Shown here: piece after piece, positions 18,067 through 26,880 of the stretch
Numbering within the stretch: position 1 is the stretch's first letter
Layout of the letters: every line of letters starts with the position of its first letter
From: Bradyrhizobium septentrionale
GTDB taxonomy: Bacteria; Pseudomonadota; Alphaproteobacteria; Rhizobiales; Xanthobacteraceae
Direction: 5' to 3'
Length of the DNA: 64,000 bases
Assembly (NCBI RefSeq): GCF_011516645.4
Contig: NZ_CP088285.1
Location: 6,094,501-6,158,500, forward strand
Made by a program: the position numbers and the translations under genes
The notes under the pieces: generated by a model
Database searches by the model: none
Seen by the model: only the letters and a program-made list of their open reading frames with translations
Told to the model about the DNA's origin: nothing

Positions 18067-20451
18067 ATGCTCGAGAAGAATTCCGAAAGTCGGGTCCACG
18101 TCGAGAAGATCGAGGAGCCGCGGCCGGGGACTAGCATCGCATTCGGGTTGGAGCGTATCGGCCTGATCGCGATCAAGGCGCCGGTCCTGTCTGTCATCAT
18201 TCTGCTGGCGCTGATGGTCGCGGCCGTTTTCGGCATCGAGCGGATCAAGATCGACGACTCGCTCAGCCAGTTGTTCCGTTCCAATTCCAAGGACTACAAG
18301 CAGTACGAAGCGGTCACCAAGCGCTTCCCGGCAACCGAGTTCGACGTGCTGGTCGTGGTCGAGGGCAAGACGCTGCTTGCTCGCGAGAACCTCGAAAAGA
18401 TCCGCGACATGGTCACCGACCTGCAGCTGGTCGAGGGCGTGCGCGGCTTGGTCTCGCTTTTTTCGGCGCGCCAGGCGCCCGAGCCCGGCAAATTGCCGGC
18501 CGCACTGTTCCCGTCGGAACTGCCGCAAGGCGCCGCCTACGATAAATTCGTCGAGACCGTCAAATCCAACGAGATCATTCGCGGCAAGCTGCTGTCCGAG
18601 GATGGAACGCTCGCACTGATCGTGTTGTCGCTCGAGCCTGAGGTTGTCGGCAGCAACAAGCTCAGCAAGGTCGTCGCGGACATGAGAAAGATCATGGCCG
18701 ATGATCTCGGCGGTAGCGGGCTCAACGCCCAGCTCTCCGGCGTTCCGGTCATGCAGCTCGAGATCCGCAACGCGGTCAAGCGCGACGGGCTGACCTACAA
18801 TATCCTCGGCATTCTGGCCGGCTGCATCATCGCCATCATCTTCTTCCGCAAGATATCGTTCATGGTGGTCGCCGCGTTCCCGCCGATCATTGCGATCCTG
18901 CTCGCGCTCGGCGGCCTCGGCTGGGCCGGCTTCAATCTCAACATGTTCCTGAACGTGATGACGCCGCTCATCATGGTGATCAGCTTCTCCGACTCGATGC
19001 AGCTGACGTTTGCGGCACGCGACCGCCTGATCGCCGGCCAGGACAAGTACACCGCGTTCAAGAACGCGGTGATGGTGGTCGGTCCGGCTTGCGTGCTCAC
19101 TCATGGCACCGCCGGCATCTCGTTCATCGCGCTGCAATTCTCGAATTCCGAACTGATCCGCAAATTCGGCGAGGCCGGGCTCGCAGCTACCATCATCGCG
19201 CTGATCGCGGTGCTGTCGCTGGTGCCTGCGTTCGGAGTGCTTCTGGTACGCAACGAAAAGGTGTTCGCGGTCAAATTCCAGGGCGCCGACGCCGGTGTCC
19301 AGGCGCTGCGCAATTTCTGCTACTGGATCGCGGTGCGCATGGTGGGCCGTCCCGGGCTGTTCAGCCTGCTCGCGCTGATCCTGGTCGGTGGCCTCGGCAT
19401 CATCTACGCCAATCTCGAGCCGCGCTACCGGCTCGCCGATCAGGTGCCGGACAAGCGGCAGGCCGTGGCGGCCTCGAGCCGGCTCGACGCCAAGCTGACC
19501 GGCGCCAATCCGGTCGACGTGCTGATCGAATTCCCCAAGGGCCAATCGCTGTACTCGCCGGAGACCTTGAAGACGATCGCCGACGTCCACGCGATGGTCG
19601 AAACAGCGGCGGGCGTCGGCAACGTCTGGTCGCTGGAAACCTTGCGGCGCTGGCTCGCCGAAAAGGCCGGCAGTAATGACGTCGCGACGCTGAAGGAATA
19701 TGTTGGCGTGATTCCCGAGCATCTGGTCCGCCGCTTCATCTCCGCGGATCAGGATGCGGTCGTGGTGTCGGGACGGGTTCCGGATCTCGACTCGAGCCAG
19801 CTGCTTCCGGTGGTGAACAAGCTTGATAGCTCGCTGGACAAGGTGCGCGCCGAGCACCCCGGTTACGAGATCGCAGTCACCGGCCTGTCGGTGATCGCCG
19901 CGCGCAACAGCGCCAACATGATCGAAAAATTGAACCGCGGCCTGACCGTCGAATTTCTGCTGGTGGCGGTTTTCATCGGGCTGGCATTCCGCTCCGTCGT
20001 GGTGATGTTCTCCTGCATCCTGCCCGGCATCTTCCCCGTGGTGCTGTCAGGCACCGTGCTGTGGCTGCTCGGGGAGGGGCTGCAATTCGCCAGCGTGGTG
20101 GCATTGACGGTGTCGTTCGGCCTCGGGCTGAGCGCCACCATCCACTTCCTCAACCGGTTGCGGCTCGAGACCAAGCCGGGCGTCTCGCCGGAGCTTGCGG
20201 TGGAGCGTGCCACCGTGCTGGTCGGCCCCGCACTGATCCTCACTACGGTGGTGCTGGCCTGCGGCCTCGTCGTCACCGTGTTCTCCGACCTGCCGTCGCT
20301 GCGCCTGTTCGGCTGGCTCAGCGCCTTCTCGATGGTCGCAGCGCTGGTCGCAGACCTTTTCATCCTGCGGCCGACCTCGATGTTCCTAATCAACCTGTCG
20401 CAGAAGCTCCGCGGCAAGGGCGGGCAACCGGCGCCGATCGAAAAGGCCTGA
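18067..20451 (+). CDS. RND superfamily (MMPL-type) exporter
   Basis: A 794-residue membrane protein with the RND layout. A first membrane segment near residues 40-58 (APVLSVIILLALMVAAVFGI) is followed by a large periplasmic loop beginning IDDSLSQLFRSNSKDY. Then come a block of membrane helices around 245-390, a second periplasmic loop, and a last helix block around 620-780. The layout equals that of HpnN, which is encoded separately at 34682 in this window. No adaptor or outer membrane factor gene is adjacent. It lies between eutC and hpnC, so transport of a lipid or hopanoid-related compound is a fair guess but not shown. A terminator follows. Confidence 0.85.
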   Translation: MLEKNSESRVHVEKIEEPRPGTSIAFGLERIGLIAIKAPVLSVIILLALMVAAVFGIERIKIDDSLSQLFRSNSKDYKQYEAVTKRFPATEFDVLVVVEGKTLLARENLEKIRDMVTDLQLVEGVRGLVSLFSARQAPEPGKLPAALFPSELPQGAAYDKFVETVKSNEIIRGKLLSEDGTLALIVLSLEPEVVGSNKLSKVVADMRKIMADDLGGSGLNAQLSGVPVMQLEIRNAVKRDGLTYNILGILAGCIIAIIFFRKISFMVVAAFPPIIAILLALGGLGWAGFNLNMFLNVMTPLIMVISFSDSMQLTFAARDRLIAGQDKYTAFKNAVMVVGPACVLTHGTAGISFIALQFSNSELIRKFGEAGLAATIIALIAVLSLVPAFGVLLVRNEKVFAVKFQGADAGVQALRNFCYWIAVRMVGRPGLFSLLALILVGGLGIIYANLEPRYRLADQVPDKRQAVAASSRLDAKLTGANPVDVLIEFPKGQSLYSPETLKTIADVHAMVETAAGVGNVWSLETLRRWLAEKAGSNDVATLKEYVGVIPEHLVRRFISADQDAVVVSGRVPDLDSSQLLPVVNKLDSSLDKVRAEHPGYEIAVTGLSVIAARNSANMIEKLNRGLTVEFLLVAVFIGLAFRSVVVMFSCILPGIFPVVLSGTVLWLLGEGLQFASVVALTVSFGLGLSATIHFLNRLRLETKPGVSPELAVERATVLVGPALILTTVVLACGLVVTVFSDLPSLRLFGWLSAFSMVAALVADLFILRPTSMFLINLSQKLRGKGGQPAPIEKA

Positions 20452-20484
20452 TCGGCGGACAATAAAAGGCCGCGCAAAATAAAG

Positions 20485-20519
20485 GCCCGGTTCCGAAGTC
20501 GTCGGAACCGGGCTTTTTT
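20485..20519 (+). terminator. Rho-independent terminator after the RND gene
   Basis: An 11-bp stem (GCCCGGTTCCG and its complement) with a seven-base loop is followed by TTTTTT. It lies 33 bp after the RND exporter stop and just before the convergent gene that ends at 20548, so it may serve both. Confidence 0.9.
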
Positions 20520-20547
20520 GTTCGCCGGAGAAATCGGTCGGGGAGCG

Positions 20548-21066
20548 TCAGCTCTTCGTCATCGTGATCGAGACGCCGCGAATCTCACCCTTGGAGTCGA
20601 TCTGCACGACCTGCTTGGAGCCGTTGGTCTGCAGGTTCAGGTTTGCGGCAAAGCCGGACGCCTCGACGAACACGTCGATCCGCCCGCCGCCGGCGGTGCC
20701 CTGCAAATTGCCGAAGATGTTGCGGCTGGCCTCGCTCCAATTGCCGGAGATCCGGTCGCCCTGGCTGGTGACGTCGCTGGAAAGGTCGAACTTGTAGCTG
20801 TCGCTCGCGCAATGCAGGCTCTGCTTCAGGCTCAGGCCCGAGGGCGCGACCTTGTAATCCGCCTTGCAACGAATGCGTTCGGTGGTGCCGTTGGACAACG
20901 CCACCGTGCCGGTTCCGGTCCAGGAGCCGGCAAAACCGGCGAACGGGCCGCTGGCCTGGGCATGGACTGCGGAGGCGGACATCATGAGCGCGGCGCCGAC
21001 GCCCACAGCCCTGAGAGCCTGCCCAGAAAGGCTGGAACCAAACAGTGTCATTGTGAATTTTCCCAT
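20548..21066 (-). CDS. Secreted protein of unknown function
   Basis: The start at 21066 gives a signal peptide with a hydrophobic stretch (LRAVGVGAALMMSASAVHA) cleaved near AQA; a start at 21051 is also possible. The mature part of about 130 residues begins SGPFAGFAGSWTGTGTV. It looks like a beta-rich, lipocalin-like domain with two Cys (RCKADYK and LHCASD) that could form a disulfide. A similar pattern is common in hypothetical proteins of Bradyrhizobium. I do not recognise a function. It lies on the minus strand inside the hopanoid region between the RND gene and hpnC, so an envelope role is possible but not supported further. Confidence 0.7.
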   Translation of the reverse strand: MGKFTMTLFGSSLSGQALRAVGVGAALMMSASAVHAQASGPFAGFAGSWTGTGTVALSNGTTERIRCKADYKVAPSGLSLKQSLHCASDSYKFDLSSDVTSQGDRISGNWSEASRNIFGNLQGTAGGGRIDVFVEASGFAANLNLQTNGSKQVVQIDSKGEIRGVSITMTKS

Positions 21067-21459
21067 CAAAATCAACGCTTCCTTCGCAAGAAAGCGTCTC
21101 GCCGCATCGAAGTTTAGTGTCACCGAAGAATGTTAGGTTCAAACGACAGAACGGCGTGCGCGACGCCGATATTGTCATCGAACAGAATCAGAAACCTCCG
21201 GCTCGCATGGCATCTAGCCTAGCTACGCGCAAGCGCGATCCGCAATCGCCAAACGCGACAAAGTGATGGCGCGAATCGTCTTTTAGATTCAATAGCTTAT
21301 GCGGGGGTTTACAGCGCCGTAAATTTAGCCGCATTTAACAGTGCTTGTCGTCAATCCATTGCCGCGTTACGTGGCGTCTGCAATCCCAAAAATCCGTCCC
21401 GGCCATGCCGAACCGCTTTTCGGGAACAGATTTTCTGCTGTCGGAAATGAAGGAATACG
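21067..21459. other. Gene-free stretch between two divergent secreted-protein genes
   Basis: About 390 bp, visibly more AT-rich than its surroundings (for example around 21280-21345). It must hold the promoters of the two divergent small secreted-protein genes. No clear -35/-10 pair, EcfG site or repeat family was recognised. Confidence 0.5.
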
Positions 21460-21696
21460 ATGCGTAAATTTCTCCTGGCACTTGCCCTGTTGTCGATCCC
21501 GCTCTCATCCGGCGCCTTCGCCCAGCAGCAGCAGCGCGGTACGCCCGATGAGCAGAAGGCCTGCACGCGCGACGTGCAGCGTCACTGCCGCTCCGTGATC
21601 GATCAAGGCGATTTCACCATTCTCGCCTGCCTGCAGCAGAACCGCACCAAGATCAGCGCGGCCTGCGACCAGGTGCTGAAGACCCACGGCCAATAA
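21460..21696 (+). CDS. Small secreted cysteine-rich protein
   Basis: A 78-residue protein with a signal peptide (FLLALALLSIPLSSGAFA). The mature part carries four Cys in ACTRDVQRHCRSVI and LACLQQNRTKISAACDQ, the spacing seen in cysteine-rich GLG1-like repeats. AAGGAA precedes the ATG. Small proteins of this kind are common in Bradyrhizobium and are of unknown function. It lies about 195 bp ahead of hpnC and on the same strand. Confidence 0.75.
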   Translation: MRKFLLALALLSIPLSSGAFAQQQQRGTPDEQKACTRDVQRHCRSVIDQGDFTILACLQQNRTKISAACDQVLKTHGQ

Positions 21697-21890
21697 GGCC
21701 GCTTCAGGTCTCTTGGACCGCCGCAAGGCCCGTGAACGGCATTCCTGCCGGCCACGGGCCGGGTATGCTGGCGGTCACAGATAGCATTGGTTTTGGTGGC
21801 GTATTCCCCTATATGGGGCTCGCAAATCCCCGCATGCGCCTGACCATTCGCGCCTGCGTCGTGCCATGACCAGTGTAGCCCAAATTTCCC

Positions 21891-22769
21891 ATGACCACCG
21901 CGAGCGACCTGCGATCCGGAAAGACCCACCGCGACGAGAATTTCCCGGTCGCGTCGTGGATCATTCATCCGCGGCATCGCGCCCTGATCCTGGCCTTCTA
22001 TAACTTCGTCCGCACCGCCGACGATATCGCCGATCACGCGACGCTGCCGGCCGACGAGAAGCTGCGCTACCTCGACCTCATGGAGGCCGAGCTGCTCGGC
22101 AATGGCGATACCCAGAAGGAGGCGGTCAATCTGCGCCGGGCGCTTGCCGAGCGCGGTATGCCGCCGCGGCATGCGCTCGACGTGTTGGTGGCGTTCCGTC
22201 TCGATGTCACCAAGCTGCGTTACGAAAACTGGGATGATGTGATCGACTATTGCCGCTACTCGGCGATGCCGGTCGGGCGATTCATGCTCGACGTGCACGG
22301 CGAGGACATCTCGACCTGGGCGGCGTCGGATGCGCTCTGCGCCGGCCTGCAGATCAACAATCATCTGCAGGACTGCGGCAAGGACTACAGGAATCTGAAC
22401 CGCGTCTACCTGCCGCGCGATGCGCTGGCCGCGGTGGGCGCGACCGTCGAGATGCTCGGCGAGGCGAAATCGCCGCCGGCCTTGCTCGGATGCCTGCAGG
22501 CGCTCGCGGTGCGCACTGCGACGCTGCTCGACGAGAGCAAGTCGCTCGCCGCCGAGGTGAAGGATTTCAGGCTCGGCCTCGAGATCTCGGTGATCCAGGC
22601 CTTCGCCGACAAGATCGTCAACATGCTGAAGGTGCGCGATCCGCTGAGCGAGCGGGTGCATCTCGGCCCGGTCGAACTGCTGCTGCAGAGCCTTGGCGGC
22701 GTCGCCGGCGAGACCGCCCGGCGCGCGATCGGACGGCGTGCGGTCTCCAGGACGGCGGCAGGCGCATGA
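21891..22769 (+). CDS. hpnC: HpnC, hydroxysqualene synthase
   Basis: A 292-residue member of the trans-isoprenyl diphosphate synthase (squalene/phytoene synthase) family. The first Asp-rich motif is seen in VRTADDIADHA. The second is altered to LQDCGKDYRNLNRVYLP, as expected for HpnC. HpnC converts presqualene diphosphate, made by HpnD, to hydroxysqualene, which HpnE reduces to squalene. It is the first gene of a five-gene run, hpnC-hpnD-hpnE-hpnF-hpnG, with overlaps or short gaps. The ATG of hpnD overlaps its stop by 4 bp. Confidence 0.95.
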   Translation: MTTASDLRSGKTHRDENFPVASWIIHPRHRALILAFYNFVRTADDIADHATLPADEKLRYLDLMEAELLGNGDTQKEAVNLRRALAERGMPPRHALDVLVAFRLDVTKLRYENWDDVIDYCRYSAMPVGRFMLDVHGEDISTWAASDALCAGLQINNHLQDCGKDYRNLNRVYLPRDALAAVGATVEMLGEAKSPPALLGCLQALAVRTATLLDESKSLAAEVKDFRLGLEISVIQAFADKIVNMLKVRDPLSERVHLGPVELLLQSLGGVAGETARRAIGRRAVSRTAAGA

Positions 22770-23602
22770 GTGTCGAGGCGGCGGCCAACGCAAATTACGG
22801 AAGCACCGCATCGGGCAGCTCGTTCTATGCCGCGATGCGCGTCCTGCCGCGCGCGCAGCGCGAGGCGATGTTCCAGATCTACAGCTTCTGCCGGCAGGTC
22901 GACGACATCGCCGATTCCGACGGCCCGCGGCCGGAGCGGCTGGCCGCGCTGCAGCAGTGGCGCGACGATATCGACGCGCTCTATGCGGGGCATCCGCCGG
23001 AGCGGCTGAAGGATTACGTGGCCTCGGTGAAGACCTTCGGGCTGAAGCGCGAGGATTTCGTCGCGATCGTCGACGGCATGGAGATGGACGTGCCGCAGGA
23101 TATCCGCGCGCCGGATCTTGCGACGCTCGACCTGTATTGCGATCGCGTCGCGAGCGCGGTCGGCCGGCTGTCGGTGCGCGTGTTCGGCCTGCCCGAGGAC
23201 GACGGCATCGAACTCGCGTATCACCTCGGCCGCGCGCTGCAGCTCACCAACATCCTGCGCGACATCGACGAGGACGCCGGCCTCGGCCGCCTCTATCTGC
23301 CGCGCGAATGGCTCTGGCACGCCGGCATCACCAATAACGATCCGGCCCGCGTCACCGCCGACCGCGCGCTCCCGAAAGTGTGCGCGCCGCTGGCCGAGCG
23401 CGCCAAGATGCATTTCCAGAAGTCCGACGAGATCATGAAGCGCAATTCGCGCCGCGCGGTGCGCGCGCCGCGCATCATGTCGAAATACTACCGCGCGATC
23501 CTCGATCTCCTGATCGCGCGCGGCTTCACTGCGCCGCGCGCGCCGGTGCGTGTGTCCAAGGCGGCCAAGATCGGCATTCTTCTTCGTTACGCGATCATCT
23601 GA
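22766..23602 (+). CDS. hpnD: HpnD, presqualene diphosphate synthase
   Basis: A 278-residue squalene/phytoene synthase family enzyme. Both Asp-rich motifs are intact: RQVDDIADSD near residues 34-43 and NILRDIDEDAGLGRLYLP in the second half, with YFAM-like SSFYAAMRVLP at the start. It joins two farnesyl diphosphates to presqualene diphosphate. It begins with an ATGA overlap on hpnC and ends in a TGATG overlap with hpnE, so the three squalene-forming enzymes are translationally coupled. Confidence 0.95.
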   Translation: MSVEAAANANYGSTASGSSFYAAMRVLPRAQREAMFQIYSFCRQVDDIADSDGPRPERLAALQQWRDDIDALYAGHPPERLKDYVASVKTFGLKREDFVAIVDGMEMDVPQDIRAPDLATLDLYCDRVASAVGRLSVRVFGLPEDDGIELAYHLGRALQLTNILRDIDEDAGLGRLYLPREWLWHAGITNNDPARVTADRALPKVCAPLAERAKMHFQKSDEIMKRNSRRAVRAPRIMSKYYRAILDLLIARGFTAPRAPVRVSKAAKIGILLRYAII

Positions 23603-24852
23603 TGCAAAAGACCGTTCATATCATCGGTGCCGGCATTTCCGGCCTCTCCGCGGCCATGCGGCTTGCCAATGGCGGCTACAAAGTGTGCGTTCACGAGGCG
23701 ACGCAGCAGGCCGGCGGCCGCTGCCGTTCCTATTTCGACGCCGCCACCAATCTGACCATCGACAACGGCAATCATCTCTTGCTGTCGGGCAACCGCCATG
23801 CGCTGAACTACGCGCGCTCGATCGGCACCGAAGCCGGCCTGGTGGGACCCGCGCGCGCGCAGTTTCCGTTCGTCGATCTTGCCGGCGGCCAGCGCTGGCA
23901 GCTCGACCTTGGCGACTCCCGCTTACCGCTGTGGGTGTTCGACGAGGCGCGCCGCGTCCCGGACACCACCCTGCGCGATTATCTAGCATTGGCGCCGCTG
24001 GCCTGGGCCGGTACCGGAGCGCTGGTCGGCAACACCATTCCCTGCAAGGGCACGCTGTATGACCGCCTGGTGCAGCCGCTGCTGCTGGCTGCGCTGAACG
24101 TCGATCCGCCGGAGGGCTCGGCCGGGCTTGCCGGCGCCATCGTGCGCGAGACGCTGCTCGCCGGCGGGCAGGCCTGCCGTCCGCTGATCGCGCGCGACGG
24201 CCTGAGCTCGGTCCTGATCGAGCCGGCGGTGAAGCTGCTGCAGGAGCGGGGCAACAGCGTCCAGTTCAGTCACGAATTGCGTGCACTCGTCATGTCGGGT
24301 GATCGCGTCAGCGAGCTCGACTTCGGCGGTGGCGACAAGATCGCGCTGGCGGCCGGCGATGCCCTGGTGCTGGCGGTGCCGCCGCGCGCCGCGGCCACGC
24401 TGCTGCCCGGGCTGAAAACGCCGACCAAATTCCGCGCCATTGTGAATGCGCATTTCCGCGTCGATCCGCCGCGCGATGCCGCGCCCATTCTCGGCGTGGT
24501 CGGCGGGCTCGTGGAATGGCTGTTCGCCTTCCCGCAACGGCTGTCGGTGACGATCAGCAATGGCGACCGCCTGGTCGACATGCCGCGCGAGGAGCTCGCG
24601 CAGGCGATCTGGCGCGACATATGCAAGGCATCGGGCGTGTCCGGTGACCTGCCGCCGTGGCAGATCGTGCGCGAGCGCCGCGCCACATTCGAGGCGACGC
24701 CGGAGCAGAATGCCCTGCGTCCGGGGCCCGCGACGGCGCAAAAAAACCTGTTCCTTGCCGGCGACTGGACTGCTACCGGGTTGCCGGCAACCATCGAGGG
24801 ATCGGTGCGGTCGGGGGATCGCGCCGCCGATCTGGTTTTGGCCCGGCGCTAG
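23602..24852 (+). CDS. hpnE: HpnE, hydroxysqualene dehydroxylase (FAD-dependent)
   Basis: A 416-residue amine-oxidase-like flavoprotein. The N-terminal FAD-binding motif is IIGAGISGLSAAMRLA, followed by GGRCRSYFD and DNGNHLLL. The C-terminal FAD contact is seen in FLAGDWTATGLPATIEGSVRS. It reduces hydroxysqualene to squalene, the substrate of HpnF. ATG 23602 overlaps the hpnD stop by one base. No membrane segment is visible. Confidence 0.95.
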   Translation: MQKTVHIIGAGISGLSAAMRLANGGYKVCVHEATQQAGGRCRSYFDAATNLTIDNGNHLLLSGNRHALNYARSIGTEAGLVGPARAQFPFVDLAGGQRWQLDLGDSRLPLWVFDEARRVPDTTLRDYLALAPLAWAGTGALVGNTIPCKGTLYDRLVQPLLLAALNVDPPEGSAGLAGAIVRETLLAGGQACRPLIARDGLSSVLIEPAVKLLQERGNSVQFSHELRALVMSGDRVSELDFGGGDKIALAAGDALVLAVPPRAAATLLPGLKTPTKFRAIVNAHFRVDPPRDAAPILGVVGGLVEWLFAFPQRLSVTISNGDRLVDMPREELAQAIWRDICKASGVSGDLPPWQIVRERRATFEATPEQNALRPGPATAQKNLFLAGDWTATGLPATIEGSVRSGDRAADLVLARR

Positions 24853-24897
24853 ATTCGACCTATTGGAGCGACGCCGGCCAGCGTGGGCCGGCCCGCG

Positions 24898-26880
24898 ATG
24901 AAGAGGATATCGAGCGAAATGCTTTCGAGAGATCACAGCGTCGCAGTCGACCCGGTTGCGCTGGAGAACAGCATCTCCAAGGCAACCGAAGCACTGCTCG
25001 GCTATCGCCAGTCCGACGGACACTGGGTATTCGAGCTCGAGGCCGACAGCACCATTCCAGCCGAGTACGTCCTGCTGCGTCACTATCTCGCCGAGCCGGT
25101 CGACGCCGGGCTTGAGGCCAAGATCGCCAACTATCTGCGCCGCACCCAGGGTGCGCATGGCGGCTGGCCGTTGGTGCACGACGGCCCGTTCGACATGAGC
25201 GCCAGCGTGAAGTCGTACTTCGCGCTGAAGATGATAGGTGACTCCGTCGACGCGCCGCACATGATGCGTGCGCGCGAGGCAATCCGTTCGCGCGGCGGGG
25301 CGTCGGGCAGCAACGTGTTCACGCGCTTCCTGCTCGCGCTCTATGGCGTCGTGACCTGGCGCGCAACGCCGGTGCTGCCGATCGAGATCATGCTCCTGCC
25401 GATGTGGTCGCCGTTCCACATCAACAAGATCTCCTACTGGGCGCGCACCACCATGGTGCCGCTGATGGTGCTCGCTGCGTTGAAGCCGCGTGCGAAGAAT
25501 CCGAAGGGCGTCGGCATCGACGAACTGTTCCTGGAAGATCCGAAGTCGCTCCGGATGGCGCCGAAGGCGCCGCATCAGAGCGCTGGCTGGTTCTATCTGT
25601 TCCGCTCGCTCGATGCCGTGCTGCGCGCAATCGAGCCGATGTTTCCGAAGCGCCTGCGCCAGCGCGCCATCGACGCCGCGCTCGCCTTCACCGAAGAACG
25701 GTTGAACGGCGAAGACGGCATGGGCGCGATCTATCCGCCGATGGCCAACATCGTCATGATGTACGAGGCGCTCGGCAAGGACGAGAATTTTCCGCCGCGC
25801 GCCATCACCCGCCGCGGCATCGACAAACTGCTCGTGATCGGCGACGAAGAGGCCTATTGCCAGCCCTGCGTCTCGCCGGTGTGGGACACCGCGCTGGCTT
25901 GCCATGCGCTGCAGGAAGCCGGCGGCGAGGACACCCTTGCCAAGGCCAAGCAGGGCCTCGACTGGCTGAAGCCGCGCCAGGTGCTGGAGCTGAAGGGCGA
26001 TTGGGCGGTCAAGGCGCCGGACGTCCGTCCCGGCGGCTGGGCGTTCCAGTACAACAACGACCACTATCCCGATCTCGACGACACCGCTGTGGTCGCGATG
26101 GCGATGGATCGTGTGCGGCGGCACTCCGGGACCAGGGAATATGACGAGGCGATCGCGCGCGGCCGCGAGTGGATCGAAGGGCTGCAGAGCCGTGACGGCG
26201 GCTGGGCCGCGTTCGATGCCAACAACCTCGAATATTACCTCAACAACATCCCCTTCTCCGATCACGGCGCGTTGCTCGATCCGCCGACCGAAGATGTCAC
26301 CGCGCGCTGCATCTCGATGCTGGGCCAGCTCGGCGAGACCTCAGAGAGCAGCAAGGCGATGGCCGACGGCATCGCCTATCTGCGCCGCACCCAGCTGCCT
26401 GAGGGCTCCTGGTACGGCCGCTGGGGCCTGAACTACGTCTACGGCACCTGGTCGGTGCTCTCAGCGCTAAATGTCGCAGGGATCGATCGCAACGACCCGA
26501 TGGTTCGCAACGCAGTCGACTGGCTAGCGTCGGTCCAGAATCAGGACGGCGGCTGGGGCGAGGACGCCGTCAGTTACCGGCTGGATTACAAGGGTTATGA
26601 AGTTGCGCCATCGACTTCCTCGCAAACGGCATGGGCCTTGCTTGGATTGATGGCGGCGGGAGAGGTCGAAAATCCCGCAGTTGCACGGGGGGTGGAGTAC
26701 CTAAAGGCAACACAGTCGGAAAAAGGGCTGTGGGACGAGCAGCGATACACGGCTACGGGGTTTCCGCGGGTATTTTACTTGCGATATCATGGCTACTCGA
26801 AGTTCTTTCCGCTCTGGGCGCTGGCGCGGTATCGGAATTTGAGAAGCACCAATAGCAGGGTGGTAGGGGTCGGGATGTGA
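24898..26880 (+). CDS. shc: HpnF, squalene-hopene cyclase (Shc)
   Basis: ATG 24898 gives 660 residues, the normal size; 24883 (GTG) and 24919 (ATG) are alternatives. The catalytic DxDDTA motif is D392-L-D-D-T-A, which protonates squalene. QW repeats are visible (for example QGAHGGWPL, QSRDGGWAAFD, LPEGSWYGRWGLNYVYGT and QNQDGGWGED). The enzyme is a monotopic inner-membrane protein that cyclises squalene to hopene and hopanol. The last 100 codons or so use noticeably different codons (CTA, GTA, AGA, ACA, GGA) from the rest of the gene, and this continues into the start of hpnG. hpnG overlaps the stop by 4 bp. Confidence 0.96.
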   Translation: MKRISSEMLSRDHSVAVDPVALENSISKATEALLGYRQSDGHWVFELEADSTIPAEYVLLRHYLAEPVDAGLEAKIANYLRRTQGAHGGWPLVHDGPFDMSASVKSYFALKMIGDSVDAPHMMRAREAIRSRGGASGSNVFTRFLLALYGVVTWRATPVLPIEIMLLPMWSPFHINKISYWARTTMVPLMVLAALKPRAKNPKGVGIDELFLEDPKSLRMAPKAPHQSAGWFYLFRSLDAVLRAIEPMFPKRLRQRAIDAALAFTEERLNGEDGMGAIYPPMANIVMMYEALGKDENFPPRAITRRGIDKLLVIGDEEAYCQPCVSPVWDTALACHALQEAGGEDTLAKAKQGLDWLKPRQVLELKGDWAVKAPDVRPGGWAFQYNNDHYPDLDDTAVVAMAMDRVRRHSGTREYDEAIARGREWIEGLQSRDGGWAAFDANNLEYYLNNIPFSDHGALLDPPTEDVTARCISMLGQLGETSESSKAMADGIAYLRRTQLPEGSWYGRWGLNYVYGTWSVLSALNVAGIDRNDPMVRNAVDWLASVQNQDGGWGEDAVSYRLDYKGYEVAPSTSSQTAWALLGLMAAGEVENPAVARGVEYLKATQSEKGLWDEQRYTATGFPRVFYLRYHGYSKFFPLWALARYRNLRSTNSRVVGVGM

